64,000 nucleotides of DNA, taken from contig NZ_JACCHP010000025.1 in NCBI RefSeq assembly GCF_016031625.1, positions 113,376 through 177,375 on the forward strand, in the 5' to 3' direction. Below are positions 52,405 through 59,986 of the stretch, in pieces (position 1 is the first letter of the stretch; each line of letters opens with the position of its first letter). The translations under genes and the position numbers were made by a program. The notes under the pieces were generated by a model that searched no databases, had not been told where the DNA came from, and saw nothing but the letters and a program-made list of their open reading frames with translations. Source of the stretch: Bradyrhizobium agreste (GTDB lineage: Bacteria > Pseudomonadota > Alphaproteobacteria > Rhizobiales > Xanthobacteraceae).

Positions 52405-54005
52405 AGTTCGGCCCGGCGAGCCCGAGGGATGCGATCGGCGGGGTAACCGTCCACACCCTGCGCCAGGGCTCGCTGGTGCTGAAGAAGGGCACGACGATCG
52501 GACCTGCCGAGGTCGAGTCGCTCCAGCGCGCCGGCATCAAGGACATCGTCGTGGTGCGCATGGAGGCGGGCGACGTCTCCGAGGACGTTGCGGCCGCCAG
52601 CATCGCGCTCGCCATCGGCGGCGATGGCATCCATGTCGAGCGCGCCTTCACCGGCCGCGCCAATCTGTTCGCCGCGCGAGCGGGCGTGCTGGTGATCGAC
52701 CGCGCCGCGGTCGACCGCATCAACAACGTCGACGAAGCCATCACCTTTGCCACGCTCCCCGCCTACAAGCCGGTGGTCGAGGGCGAGATGGTCGGCACCG
52801 TCAAGATCATCCCGTTCGGCGTCGAAGCGAGTTTGCGCGATGCCGCGGTGAAGGCGGCGGGCAAGGACGTGTTGAAGGTCGCGCCTTACGTGATCAAGCG
52901 CGTCGGCGTGGTCTCGACGCTGCTGCCGGGCCTGTCCACCAAGGTGATCGACAAGACGTTGCGCGTCACCGCCGAACGGCTGGCGCCGGCCGGCGCCGGC
53001 ATCATCGCCGAGCGCCGGGTCCCGCACGAGGAGCAGGCGCTGTCGGCCGCGATCAAGGACTTGCTCGGCCTCGGCGCCGAGCTCGTGATCGTGTTCGGCG
53101 CGTCCGCGATCGCCGACCGCCGCGACGTGATTCCGGCGGCGGTCACCGGCATCGGCGGCGAGATCGAGCATTTCGGGATGCCGGTCGACCCCGGCAATCT
53201 CTTGCTGATCGCCCGCGCCGGCGAGGTGCCGGTGCTGGGCGCGCCGGGCTGCGCGCGCTCGCCGGTCGAGAACGGTTTTGACTGGGTCTTGATGCGGCTT
53301 CTCGCCGGCATCAAGGTGACCCGCTCCGAGCTGATGGGCATGGGCGTCGGCGGCCTCTTGATGGAGATCGTGACGCGGCCGCAGCCGCGCGCCAAGCCTG
53401 AGACCGAGGGCAACAGCCAGGTCGCGGCTATCGTGCTCGCGGCGGGCCGCTCGACCCGGATGGGCGGGCCGAACAAGCTGCTCGCCGAGCTCGACGGCAA
53501 GAAGCTGGTGCGTCTCGCGACCGAGCAGGCGCTGGCCTCCAAGGCATCCGAGGTGATCGTCGTCACCGGCCACCAGGCCGAGCTCGTCGAGCAGGCGCTG
53601 CAAGGCCTGAAGGTGAGGTTCGTCCGCAATCCGGAGTTCGCCGGCGGCATCGCCAGTTCTGTGAAGGCCGGCATCGCGGCGGTGCCCGAGACCTGCGACG
53701 GCGCCGTGGTGTGTCTCGGCGACATGCCGCTGATCGACGCCAGCCTGATCGACCGGCTCATCGACAGTTTCGCGCCCGACCGCGGCAATCTCATCGTCGT
53801 GCCCGTCAGCGAGGGCCGCCGCGGCAACCCGGTGCTGTGGTCGCGCCGCTTCTTTGGGGAGTTGATGACGCTCGACGGCGACGTCGGCGCGCGGCATCTG
53901 ATCGCCAAGCACACCGAAGCCGTCGCAGAAGTGCCCGTCGACGGCGAGAGCGCCTTCCTCGACATCGATACGCCGCAGGCGCTGGAGGCGGCAAGGCGGG
54001 GCTAG
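52401..54005 (+). CDS. Molybdopterin-binding / MocA-like nucleotidyltransferase fusion
   Basis: 534 residues. Residues 1 to about 340 resemble MoeA/MogA molybdopterin-binding proteins (RQGSLVLKKGTTIGPAEVES, DLLGLGAELVIVFGASAIAD, GVPVLGAPGCARS-like VPVLGAPGCARSPVENGFDW). From about 347 comes a MobA/MocA-type cytidylyl- or nucleotidyl-transferase with AAIVLAAGRSTRMGGPNKLL. Together they could finish the molybdopterin cytosine dinucleotide cofactor used by CoxL-type enzymes. It is the last gene of the cox run. Confidence 0.87.
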   Translation: MKFGPASPRDAIGGVTVHTLRQGSLVLKKGTTIGPAEVESLQRAGIKDIVVVRMEAGDVSEDVAAASIALAIGGDGIHVERAFTGRANLFAARAGVLVIDRAAVDRINNVDEAITFATLPAYKPVVEGEMVGTVKIIPFGVEASLRDAAVKAAGKDVLKVAPYVIKRVGVVSTLLPGLSTKVIDKTLRVTAERLAPAGAGIIAERRVPHEEQALSAAIKDLLGLGAELVIVFGASAIADRRDVIPAAVTGIGGEIEHFGMPVDPGNLLLIARAGEVPVLGAPGCARSPVENGFDWVLMRLLAGIKVTRSELMGMGVGGLLMEIVTRPQPRAKPETEGNSQVAAIVLAAGRSTRMGGPNKLLAELDGKKLVRLATEQALASKASEVIVVTGHQAELVEQALQGLKVRFVRNPEFAGGIASSVKAGIAAVPETCDGAVVCLGDMPLIDASLIDRLIDSFAPDRGNLIVVPVSEGRRGNPVLWSRRFFGELMTLDGDVGARHLIAKHTEAVAEVPVDGESAFLDIDTPQALEAARRG

Positions 54006-54139
54006 TCTGCCGTGTGTCGTAGGGACTGCTTTCGGGGCGACACATTACAGTTCACGCGGCTTTCAACCACCCGTTCACCATCTGGAAACGACCGCCGCTT
54101 AGAGTTCCCCCGACCTGCCTTGGGGGGAGGGGTTCTTCC

Positions 54140-54529
54140 ATGACTTCGAACGTCGTCGTGCGTCGTTGCGCGATGTTTTTCTTTGCGCTGTCCGTTTCCG
54201 TCGCCGGCGCTCGCTACATCACGGATGCGCACGCGGCCGGCGCGTTTGCGGTCGGCAAGTGCGGCGCTTATGGCCAGGCCTTCGACTATGGCCACGAGCA
54301 CGAGGCCCGCGCCGCGGCGCAGAAGCAATGCAAGGGCGATTGCACGACCGTGACGATGAAGCGCGCCTGCGCTGCGATGTCGGTCGATCTCACCAATCCC
54401 TGCGGCGCCTACGGCTATGCCGTCAAGCCGAAGATCTCAGCTTCGCTCAATGCCGCTACGCGCGAGTGCTACAAATACGGCGGCAAGGAATGTGTGATCC
54501 GCGCCTGGGCCTGCGACGCGAAAGGCTGA
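54140..54529 (+). CDS. DUF4189 family exported protein
   Basis: 129 residues. The signal peptide is MFFFALSVSVAGARYITDAHA-like and ends near residue 32 before AGAFAVGKCGAYGQAFDYGH. Six to eight cysteines (KCG, CKGDCT, RACAAM, NPCGAYG, RECYKYGGKEC, WACDAKG) suggest disulfides in the periplasm. The repeated AYG motif is typical of DUF4189. The role is unknown. GGGGGGAGGGG lies upstream. Confidence 0.78.
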   Translation: MTSNVVVRRCAMFFFALSVSVAGARYITDAHAAGAFAVGKCGAYGQAFDYGHEHEARAAAQKQCKGDCTTVTMKRACAAMSVDLTNPCGAYGYAVKPKISASLNAATRECYKYGGKECVIRAWACDAKG

Positions 54530-54540
54530 TTTTTCTTGCC

Positions 54541-54646
54541 GTCATTCCGGGGCGATGCCTAGCATCGAGCCCGGAATCCATTGAGCTACAGAGTAGGTGG
54601 ACGAATGGATTCCGGGCTCGCGCCGAGTGGCGCGCCCCGGAATGAC
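54541..54646. repeat. Dispersed intergenic repeat, family A
   Basis: From GTCATTCCGGGGCGATGCCT to GCCCCGGAATGAC, with GCATCGAGCCCGGAATCCAT and TGGATTCCGGGCTCGCGCC inside. It separates the DUF4189 and DUF2000 genes. Confidence 0.85.
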
Positions 54647-54661
54647 AACCTGAGGAACCAC

Positions 54662-55072
54662 ATGCAGTTCGATACCAAGATCGCCGTCGTGATCCGCACC
54701 GATCTTCAGGCCTGGCAGAAGCTGAACGTCGCGTCCTTTCTCACCAGCGGCATCGCCGCGGCTTTTCCGGACTGCATCGGCGAGGCCTATGAAGACGCCT
54801 CAGGCACCAAATATCATGCACTGATCGGCCAGCCGATCCTGATCTATGGCGCCGACGGTCCGGCGTTGTCGCGTGCGTTGGACCGCGCGCTGACGCGTAA
54901 CGTTACGCCGGCCGTCTATACCGAGGACATGTTCAAGACCACGCACGACGCCGCCAACCGCGAGGCGGTGAGGGCGGTTGCGCGTAGCGATCTCAATCTC
55001 GTCGGCATTGCGATGCGGGCCGAGCGGAAGGTGATCGACAAGATCGTCGACGGTCTCAGGTTCCATAGCTGA
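54662..55072 (+). CDS. DUF2000 family protein
   Basis: 136 residues. IAVVIRTDLQAWQKLNVASF and ASGTKYHALIGQPILIYGAD fit DUF2000, a small domain related to peptidyl-tRNA hydrolase-like folds. The last part, ARSDLNLVGIAMRAERKVID, is also typical. It has no signal peptide. The start MQFDTKIAVV is chosen; upstream codons belong to the repeat. Function unknown. Confidence 0.8.
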   Translation: MQFDTKIAVVIRTDLQAWQKLNVASFLTSGIAAAFPDCIGEAYEDASGTKYHALIGQPILIYGADGPALSRALDRALTRNVTPAVYTEDMFKTTHDAANREAVRAVARSDLNLVGIAMRAERKVIDKIVDGLRFHS

Positions 55073-55212
55073 CAGATCGAGAGCACCGCGCGGCGTCATC
55101 GGGGTGTCATGATGGACCCGCCCTTGCGCAAACTTTGTGCTGTTTGACTCCCGTCAAGGGTGCGCCGGGCGGCGTCGCTATTCTGCTTCACAAAGCACAG
55201 AGGAGCAGACCG

Positions 55213-56238
55213 ATGCCGACCATGGAAGCCGCAATCGTCAAGCAATTCGGCAAGCCGCTGGTGATCGAGGACGTGCCAGTGCCTCAGACCGGTCCGGGCG
55301 AGGTTCTGGTCAAGGTCAAGGCCTGCGGCGTCTGTCACACCGATCTGCATGCCGCCTCCGGCGACTGGCCGGTGAAGCCGGTGCCGCCATTCATCCCCGG
55401 CCATGAAGCCGCCGGCATCGTCGCCGCGCTCGGGCCCGGCGTGAAGAATCTGAAAGTTGGCGACGCGGTCGGCGCAGCCTGGCTGCACGACGCCTGCATG
55501 TCGTGCGAATATTGCGAGACCGGCTGGGAGACGCTGTGCGAGCACCAGCACAACACCGGCTACAGCGTGAACGGCGGCTTTGCCGAATATGTCATCGCCT
55601 CGGCTGCCTTCGCCGCCAAGCTGCCGGGGACGATCGATTTCGCGGCCATCGCGCCGATCCTCTGCGCCGGGGTTACCACCTACAAGGGATTGAAGGAAAC
55701 CGAGGCGAAGCCAGGCGAGTGGGTCGTGATCTCCGGAATCGGCGGGCTCGGCCATGTCGCGATCCAGTACGCCAAGGCGATGGGGCTGAAGGTTGCGGGC
55801 ATCGACATCGCCGAAGACAAGCTCGAGCTCGCGCGTGAGACCGGCGCCGATCTCGCGGTGAACGCGCTTGCAGCCAATGCTGTGGACAAGGTGCTGGCGG
55901 CGACCGGAGGCGGCGCCCACGGCGTGCTGGTGACCGCGGTCTCGACGCCGGCCTTCGCGCAGGCGCTCAAGATGGTCCGCCGCAAGGGCCCCGTCAGCCT
56001 CGTTGGTCTGCCGCCGGGCGAATTCCCGACGCCGATCTTCGACGTCGTGCTCAAGCGCATCACCGTGCGCGGCTCCATCGTTGGTACCCGCCGCGACCTC
56101 GACGAAGCCATCGCATTTGCCGCCGACGGCAAGGTCAAGGCCGAGGTAACGAAAGTGCCGCTCGCGGGGATCAATGACGTCTTCGACCGGATGAAGGCCG
56201 GCAAGATCGACAGCCGCATGGTGCTGGATTTTGGCTAG
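55213..56238 (+). CDS. adhP: Zinc-dependent alcohol dehydrogenase
   Basis: 341 residues. The catalytic zinc site starts with ACGVCHTDLHAASGDWPV and the GHEAAG motif (FIPGHEAAGIVAAL). The four structural-zinc cysteines are in HDACMSCEYCETGWETLCEH. The NAD-binding loop reads VISGIGGLGHVAIQYAKAMG. It oxidises primary alcohols or reduces aldehydes in the cytoplasm. GAGGAGC precedes the ATG. It is close to AdhP/AdhA types. The GFA gene is convergent, five bases away. Confidence 0.93.
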   Translation: MPTMEAAIVKQFGKPLVIEDVPVPQTGPGEVLVKVKACGVCHTDLHAASGDWPVKPVPPFIPGHEAAGIVAALGPGVKNLKVGDAVGAAWLHDACMSCEYCETGWETLCEHQHNTGYSVNGGFAEYVIASAAFAAKLPGTIDFAAIAPILCAGVTTYKGLKETEAKPGEWVVISGIGGLGHVAIQYAKAMGLKVAGIDIAEDKLELARETGADLAVNALAANAVDKVLAATGGGAHGVLVTAVSTPAFAQALKMVRRKGPVSLVGLPPGEFPTPIFDVVLKRITVRGSIVGTRRDLDEAIAFAADGKVKAEVTKVPLAGINDVFDRMKAGKIDSRMVLDFG

Positions 56239-56242
56239 GGCT

Positions 56243-56656
56243 TTACCCCGGCGGCATGCCCTCGAATTTCACGAGGCCAGGGTCGAGAGGATCCCACTCA
56301 TGGCCGCGCGCGGCGAAGGTCACCGCCTGCGGCCTGTAGCGGGCGGGCTCGTCGAGGCTTGCCGCGCGGATCGTGAAGACGTCAGGCTGCGCCGCGAAGG
56401 TCATGTAGACAGCTACGCCGCATTGTGTGCAGAAGCCGCGCGTCTTCACCTTGCCACTGTCGGCGACCATGTCCCAGTGCCTGGCATCGCCCGTCAGCGT
56501 GACGCCAGCGCGCGCGAAGGTCGCGTACGAGCCATGGCCGCTGCCGCTTTCCCGCTGGCAGTCGCGGCACTGGCAGTGATTGCTGAAGAGGGGCTCTCCC
56601 AGAATCGAATAGCGGATCGCGCCGCAGGCGCACCCGCCGGTATAGGGCTTTTCCAT
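56243..56656 (-). CDS. GFA family zinc-binding protein
   Basis: 137 residues. The zinc-binding motifs are GGCACGAIRYSILGEPLFSN, HCQCRDCQRESGSGHGSYAT and RGFCTQCGVAVYM. Proteins of this family were named after glutathione-dependent formaldehyde-activating enzyme, but most members have unknown activity. It is the third gene of the ArsR operon, which suggests it is regulated by that repressor. An ATG five codons upstream (56671) is possible. Confidence 0.88.
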   Translation of the reverse strand: MEKPYTGGCACGAIRYSILGEPLFSNHCQCRDCQRESGSGHGSYATFARAGVTLTGDARHWDMVADSGKVKTRGFCTQCGVAVYMTFAAQPDVFTIRAASLDEPARYRPQAVTFAARGHEWDPLDPGLVKFEGMPPG

Positions 56657-56671
56657 CGCGATATCTCCCAC

Positions 56672-57133
56672 TCAACCTTCGCCGCTGATCTCGTCGAGCT
56701 TGCGAACGACCTTCTTCCAGCCGCCGCTCATCACCGTGTAGGCCGACTCGTTCCTGGGCAGGACGAAGCCCGCATGCACGAGGCGGATCCGCGTGCCGGC
56801 TTCGACCGGGTTGAGGGACCAGGTCACGACGGTGTCGAGCGGGGCGCCGTAGCCGGTGTTGCGCTCGTCGCCGCCCTTCCAGGCGTAGACGAGGCGGCGA
56901 TGCGGCACGACCTCCAGAACCCGGCAATGGATCACGCCGTCCCAATTGCCCCCCGGGGTGGTCTGGAAGGTGAAGGCCTTGCCTTCGACGGCTTCAAAGC
57001 CGGTCGGCTGCATCAGCCAGCGCCCGATCAGCTGCGCGCTGGTCAGCGCCTTCCAGATCGTCTCGGCTGTGTGAGGGAAGACCTCGTCGATGACGATGTC
57101 TCGTGTGTCGGCTTTCAACGCGGCAGCACTCAC
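56672..57133 (-). CDS. SRPBCC (AHSA1-like) domain protein
   Basis: 153 residues. DIVIDEVFPHTAETIWKALT, GRWLMQPTGFEAVEGKAFTF and RRLVYAWKGGDE are typical of the activator-of-Hsp90-like START fold. The C-terminal part is AGTRIRLVHAGFVLPRNESA. These bind hydrophobic ligands. It overlaps the ArsR gene by four bases, the classical ArsR-SRPBCC pairing in which the repressor controls it. Confidence 0.9.
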   Translation of the reverse strand: MSAAALKADTRDIVIDEVFPHTAETIWKALTSAQLIGRWLMQPTGFEAVEGKAFTFQTTPGGNWDGVIHCRVLEVVPHRRLVYAWKGGDERNTGYGAPLDTVVTWSLNPVEAGTRIRLVHAGFVLPRNESAYTVMSGGWKKVVRKLDEISGEG

Positions 57134-57465
57134 GGGTCGATCTCCTTCAAGAGGTCACGCAGGTTCTCGAAACGCTCGCGCCAGAACACGCCGTAATGGT
57201 CCATCCAGGTGACCAGTGGCTCGAGTCCTTGCGGCGCGGCGCGGTAATAGACGTTGCGGCCCTCGGCGCGCTCGGCGACGAGGCCCGCCTGCTTCAGCGA
57301 CTTCAGGTGCTGCGAGACGGCGCCTTGCGTGACGCCGCTGCCGCGCGTCAGCTCGGCGACGCTGATCTCCTTGCTCTCGAACACACGTTCGAACACGGCG
57401 CGACGGGTCGGATCGGCAAGGGCGCGCATCACGGTGGTGACGGGGTTTGGGGTGGTTTCAATCAT
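57130..57465 (-). CDS. ArsR-family winged-helix repressor
   Basis: 111 residues. MRALADPTRRAVFERVFESK and AELTRGSGVTQGAVSQHLKS followed by LKQAGLVAERAEGRNVYYRA form the ArsR winged helix. No metal-binding ELCVC motif is present, so it likely senses something other than a metal. The ATG has no ribosome site upstream. The four half-sites at 57474-57507 are the probable operator, and the gene is probably autorepressed. Confidence 0.93.
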   Translation of the reverse strand: MIETTPNPVTTVMRALADPTRRAVFERVFESKEISVAELTRGSGVTQGAVSQHLKSLKQAGLVAERAEGRNVYYRAAPQGLEPLVTWMDHYGVFWRERFENLRDLLKEIDP

Positions 57466-57471
57466 GGAATC

Positions 57472-57507
57472 AAATTAGCGGATACTAATGCATTAGTCAA
57501 GACTAAT
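57472..57507 (-). promoter_or_regulatory. Promoter and operator of the ArsR operon
   Basis: On the minus strand TTGACT (57495-57500) and TAATTT (57472-57477) are 17 bases apart, and six bases later comes the ArsR ATG. Four ATTAG/CTAAT half-sites cover it (from 57474, 57484, 57492 and 57502), including the 14-base palindrome ACTAATGCATTAGT (57484-57497). Confidence 0.75.
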
Positions 57508-57541
57508 TCGTCTGGGACGATCGAGTCCGTCTCGCAGCCTG

Positions 57542-57570
57542 TTGACTATGACTGACTAGTCAGTCATATA
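57542..57570 (+). promoter_or_regulatory. Promoter and operator of the TetR efflux operon
   Basis: The core ATGACTGACTAGTCAGTCAT (57548-57567) is a perfect palindrome; one more pair extends it to 22 bases. TTGACT (57542-57547) and CATATA (57565-57570) are 17 bases apart and end six bases before the TetR ATG. Confidence 0.75.
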
Positions 57571-57576
57571 TTCAGC

Positions 57577-58272
57577 ATGCCGAAGAAACCGACCAAAGCC
57601 GCCTCGCCCTCTACGGCTCCCATCCTCGCGAACGGCCCTGCGGCTGCAGGCCCCGATACTGCGCCTGCCTCGAACCGCGCCACGCGGGCGGCGGAGCGGC
57701 GCGCGGCGATCGTGGAGGCGGCGATGGAGGAGTTCATTGCGCGCGGCTTTGCCGCCACCAGGCTCGACGACATCGCCAAGCGCGCCGGCGTCGCCAAGGG
57801 CACGATCTACCTGCACTTCAAGGACAAGGAATCGATGTTCGAGGAGCTGGTGCGCATCGTCATCGTTCCCGTAGTGGCGCGGCTGACCACGCTGCCGCCG
57901 CCGGCGGGCTCGGTGCGCGACCTCATCGAGACGTTCGCCGGCAACTTCCTGAAGGAGGTGATCGGCACGAGGCGCGGCGATCTGGTGCGTCTGATCGTGG
58001 CGGAGGGGCCGCGCTTTCCGTCCGTCGCCGACTTCTACTACCGCGAGGTGGTCTCGCGCGGGATCGCTGCCATGCGCGCGCTGATCGAGCTCGGCATCGC
58101 GCGCGGCGAGATCCGGCAGAAGGACCTCGCGCGCTATCCGCAGATCCTGGTCGCGCCGGCGATGATCGCCGTGATCTGGCAGAGCCTGTTTGCGCGGCAT
58201 GCGCCGCTCGACGCGCAGGAGATGCTGCGCGTTCATCTCGATTTGATTTTTGGCGAACGGAGGACGACATGA
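57577..58272 (+). CDS. TetR family repressor of an efflux operon
   Basis: 231 residues. A 35-residue Ala/Pro/Thr-rich N-terminal tail precedes the helix-turn-helix TRLDDIAKRAGVAKGTIYLH. The C-terminal domain resembles TetR_C-type ligand-binding domains of drug-efflux regulators. No ribosome site lies before the ATG, and the 22-base palindrome at 57547 covers the promoter, so it is probably self-repressed and leaderless. It overlaps the next gene by four bases. Confidence 0.92.
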   Translation: MPKKPTKAASPSTAPILANGPAAAGPDTAPASNRATRAAERRAAIVEAAMEEFIARGFAATRLDDIAKRAGVAKGTIYLHFKDKESMFEELVRIVIVPVVARLTTLPPPAGSVRDLIETFAGNFLKEVIGTRRGDLVRLIVAEGPRFPSVADFYYREVVSRGIAAMRALIELGIARGEIRQKDLARYPQILVAPAMIAVIWQSLFARHAPLDAQEMLRVHLDLIFGERRTT

Positions 58273-59057
58273 GGTCGTCGCAAGCAGTTTTCAGTGTTGT
58301 ATTGGCGATCGCGCTCGCAATCTCGCTGGCCGGGTGCAAGGAGAGGCGCGATCCCGGCTTCCAGGGCTGGGTCGAGGCCGACATGATCTTCGTCAGTCCG
58401 GACGAAGCCGGGCGGGTCACCAAGCTCAACGTCCGCGAAGGCGACGAGGTCAAGGTCGGCGATCACCTCTATTCCGTCGATGACGATCTCCAGCTTGCCG
58501 ACCTCAACCAGCAGAAGGCGACGCTTGCGAACGCGCAGCAGACCTACGACCGTGCGGCCTCGCTGAGCAAGACCGGTGCGGGCACGCAGGCCAATCTCGA
58601 TTCCGCCGTGTCCGCCTTGCGCGTCGCGGAGGCGCGGGTGGCGACCTCGCAGACGCGGATGGCGCGGCGCAAGGGCTTTGCGCCGGTCGCCGGCACCATC
58701 CAGCAGATCTATTTCCGCGAAGGCGAGATGGTGGCGGCGCAGCGGCCGGTGCTCTCGATCATGCCGCCCGGCAACATGAAGCTGCGCTTCTTCGTGCCGG
58801 AGGCCGAGTTGCCGAAGCTCGCGATCGGCGACACGGTGCGCGTCTCCTGTGACAATTGCGCCGCCGATCTCACGGCGAAAATCTACTTCATCGCGACCTC
58901 GGCCGAGTACACGCCGCCCGTCATCTACAGCCTCGAGGAGCGCAACAAGCTGGTCTATCTGATCCAGGCGCGTCCCGCGCGGCCCGATGCCTTGCGCGTC
59001 GGACAGCCGATCGACGTCTACCTCAACCCCAAGACACCCGTAGCGGACAAGCGATGA
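58269..59057 (+). CDS. HlyD-family membrane fusion lipoprotein
   Basis: 262 residues. The start AIALAISLAGC has a lipobox, so the Cys at about residue 23 is lipidated. The biotinyl-lipoyl-like halves are VSPDEAGRVTKLNVREGDEV and KGFAPVAGTIQQIYFREGEM, with a coiled coil between (about 75-130). It links the inner-membrane ABC unit with an outer-membrane factor. It is similar to YbhG/YhiI. It overlaps the ATPase gene by four bases. Confidence 0.9.
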   Translation: MRSSQAVFSVVLAIALAISLAGCKERRDPGFQGWVEADMIFVSPDEAGRVTKLNVREGDEVKVGDHLYSVDDDLQLADLNQQKATLANAQQTYDRAASLSKTGAGTQANLDSAVSALRVAEARVATSQTRMARRKGFAPVAGTIQQIYFREGEMVAAQRPVLSIMPPGNMKLRFFVPEAELPKLAIGDTVRVSCDNCAADLTAKIYFIATSAEYTPPVIYSLEERNKLVYLIQARPARPDALRVGQPIDVYLNPKTPVADKR

Positions 59058-59986
59058 GCAACGGCAACGGCATCGCCATCGACGTCAAAGGCCTGAGCAA
59101 ATCGTTCGGCGGCCGCGAGGTCGTGCACGATCTGTCGATGCAGGTGAAGCGCGGCTCGATCTACGGCTTCCTCGGTCCCAACGGCTCGGGCAAGACCACC
59201 ACCATCCGCATCCTCTGCGGCCTGCTCACGCCCGACAGCGGCGAGGGCACCTGCCTCGGCTACGACATCCGCCGCGATGCCGAGAAGATCAAGCGCCAGG
59301 TCGGCTACATGACGCAACGCTTCAGTCTGTACCAGGACCTCTCGGTGCGCGAGAACCTCGAATTCGTGGCGCGGCTCTATGGCCTCACTGATGCGCGCGG
59401 CGCCGCACGCGACATGATCAGGCGGCTCGGGCTCTCGGGGCGCGAGGAGCAGCTCGCCGGCGAGCTCTCCGGCGGCTGGAAGCAGCGGCTGGCGCTGGGG
59501 GCCTGCACGCTGCCAAATCCACAATTGTTGCTGCTGGACGAGCCGACCGCCGGCGTCGATCCCAAGGCGCGGCGCGATTTCTGGAACGAGATCCATTCCC
59601 TCGCGGCCGAGGGTCTCACTGTGCTGGTCTCGACCCATTACATGGACGAGGCAGAGCGCTGCCACGAGATCGCCTACATCGCCTACGGCTATCTTCTGGC
59701 GCACGGCACGGTGGAGGAGGTGATCGCGAAATCCGCGCTGACGACCTATACCGTCACGGGCGAAGACCTGAACGAGCTTGGCGCCGCGCTCACGGGCAAG
59801 CCCGGCATCGACATGGTGGCGCCGTTCGGCACCTCGCTGCATGTTTCCGGCCGCAACGTCCCGGCGCTCGAAGCCAGCATCGCGCCTTGGCGCGAGAAAA
59901 GCGGACTGAACTGGCAGAAGTCGTCGCCCTCGCTCGAAGACGTGTTCATCGAACTGATGGCACGCTCCAAGGACAATTTCCAATGA
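59054..59986 (+). CDS. ABC transporter ATP-binding protein (multidrug type)
   Basis: 310 residues. Walker A is GFLGPNGSGKTTTIRILCGL, the signature LSGGWKQRLALGACTLPNPQ, Walker B LLLLDEPTAGVDPKARRDFW. The C-terminal extension (SALTTYTVTGEDLNELGAAL) is typical for YbhF/CcmA-like subunits. It energises the permease encoded by the next gene, which overlaps by four bases. Export of drugs or lipophilic compounds is likely. Confidence 0.93.
   Translation: MSNGNGIAIDVKGLSKSFGGREVVHDLSMQVKRGSIYGFLGPNGSGKTTTIRILCGLLTPDSGEGTCLGYDIRRDAEKIKRQVGYMTQRFSLYQDLSVRENLEFVARLYGLTDARGAARDMIRRLGLSGREEQLAGELSGGWKQRLALGACTLPNPQLLLLDEPTAGVDPKARRDFWNEIHSLAAEGLTVLVSTHYMDEAERCHEIAYIAYGYLLAHGTVEEVIAKSALTTYTVTGEDLNELGAALTGKPGIDMVAPFGTSLHVSGRNVPALEASIAPWREKSGLNWQKSSPSLEDVFIELMARSKDNFQ

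Noticed and set aside
55144..55184. A promoter TTGACT ... TATTCT before adhP
   Set aside because: The spacing is 29 bases, far from 17, so it cannot be called a sigma-70 promoter.
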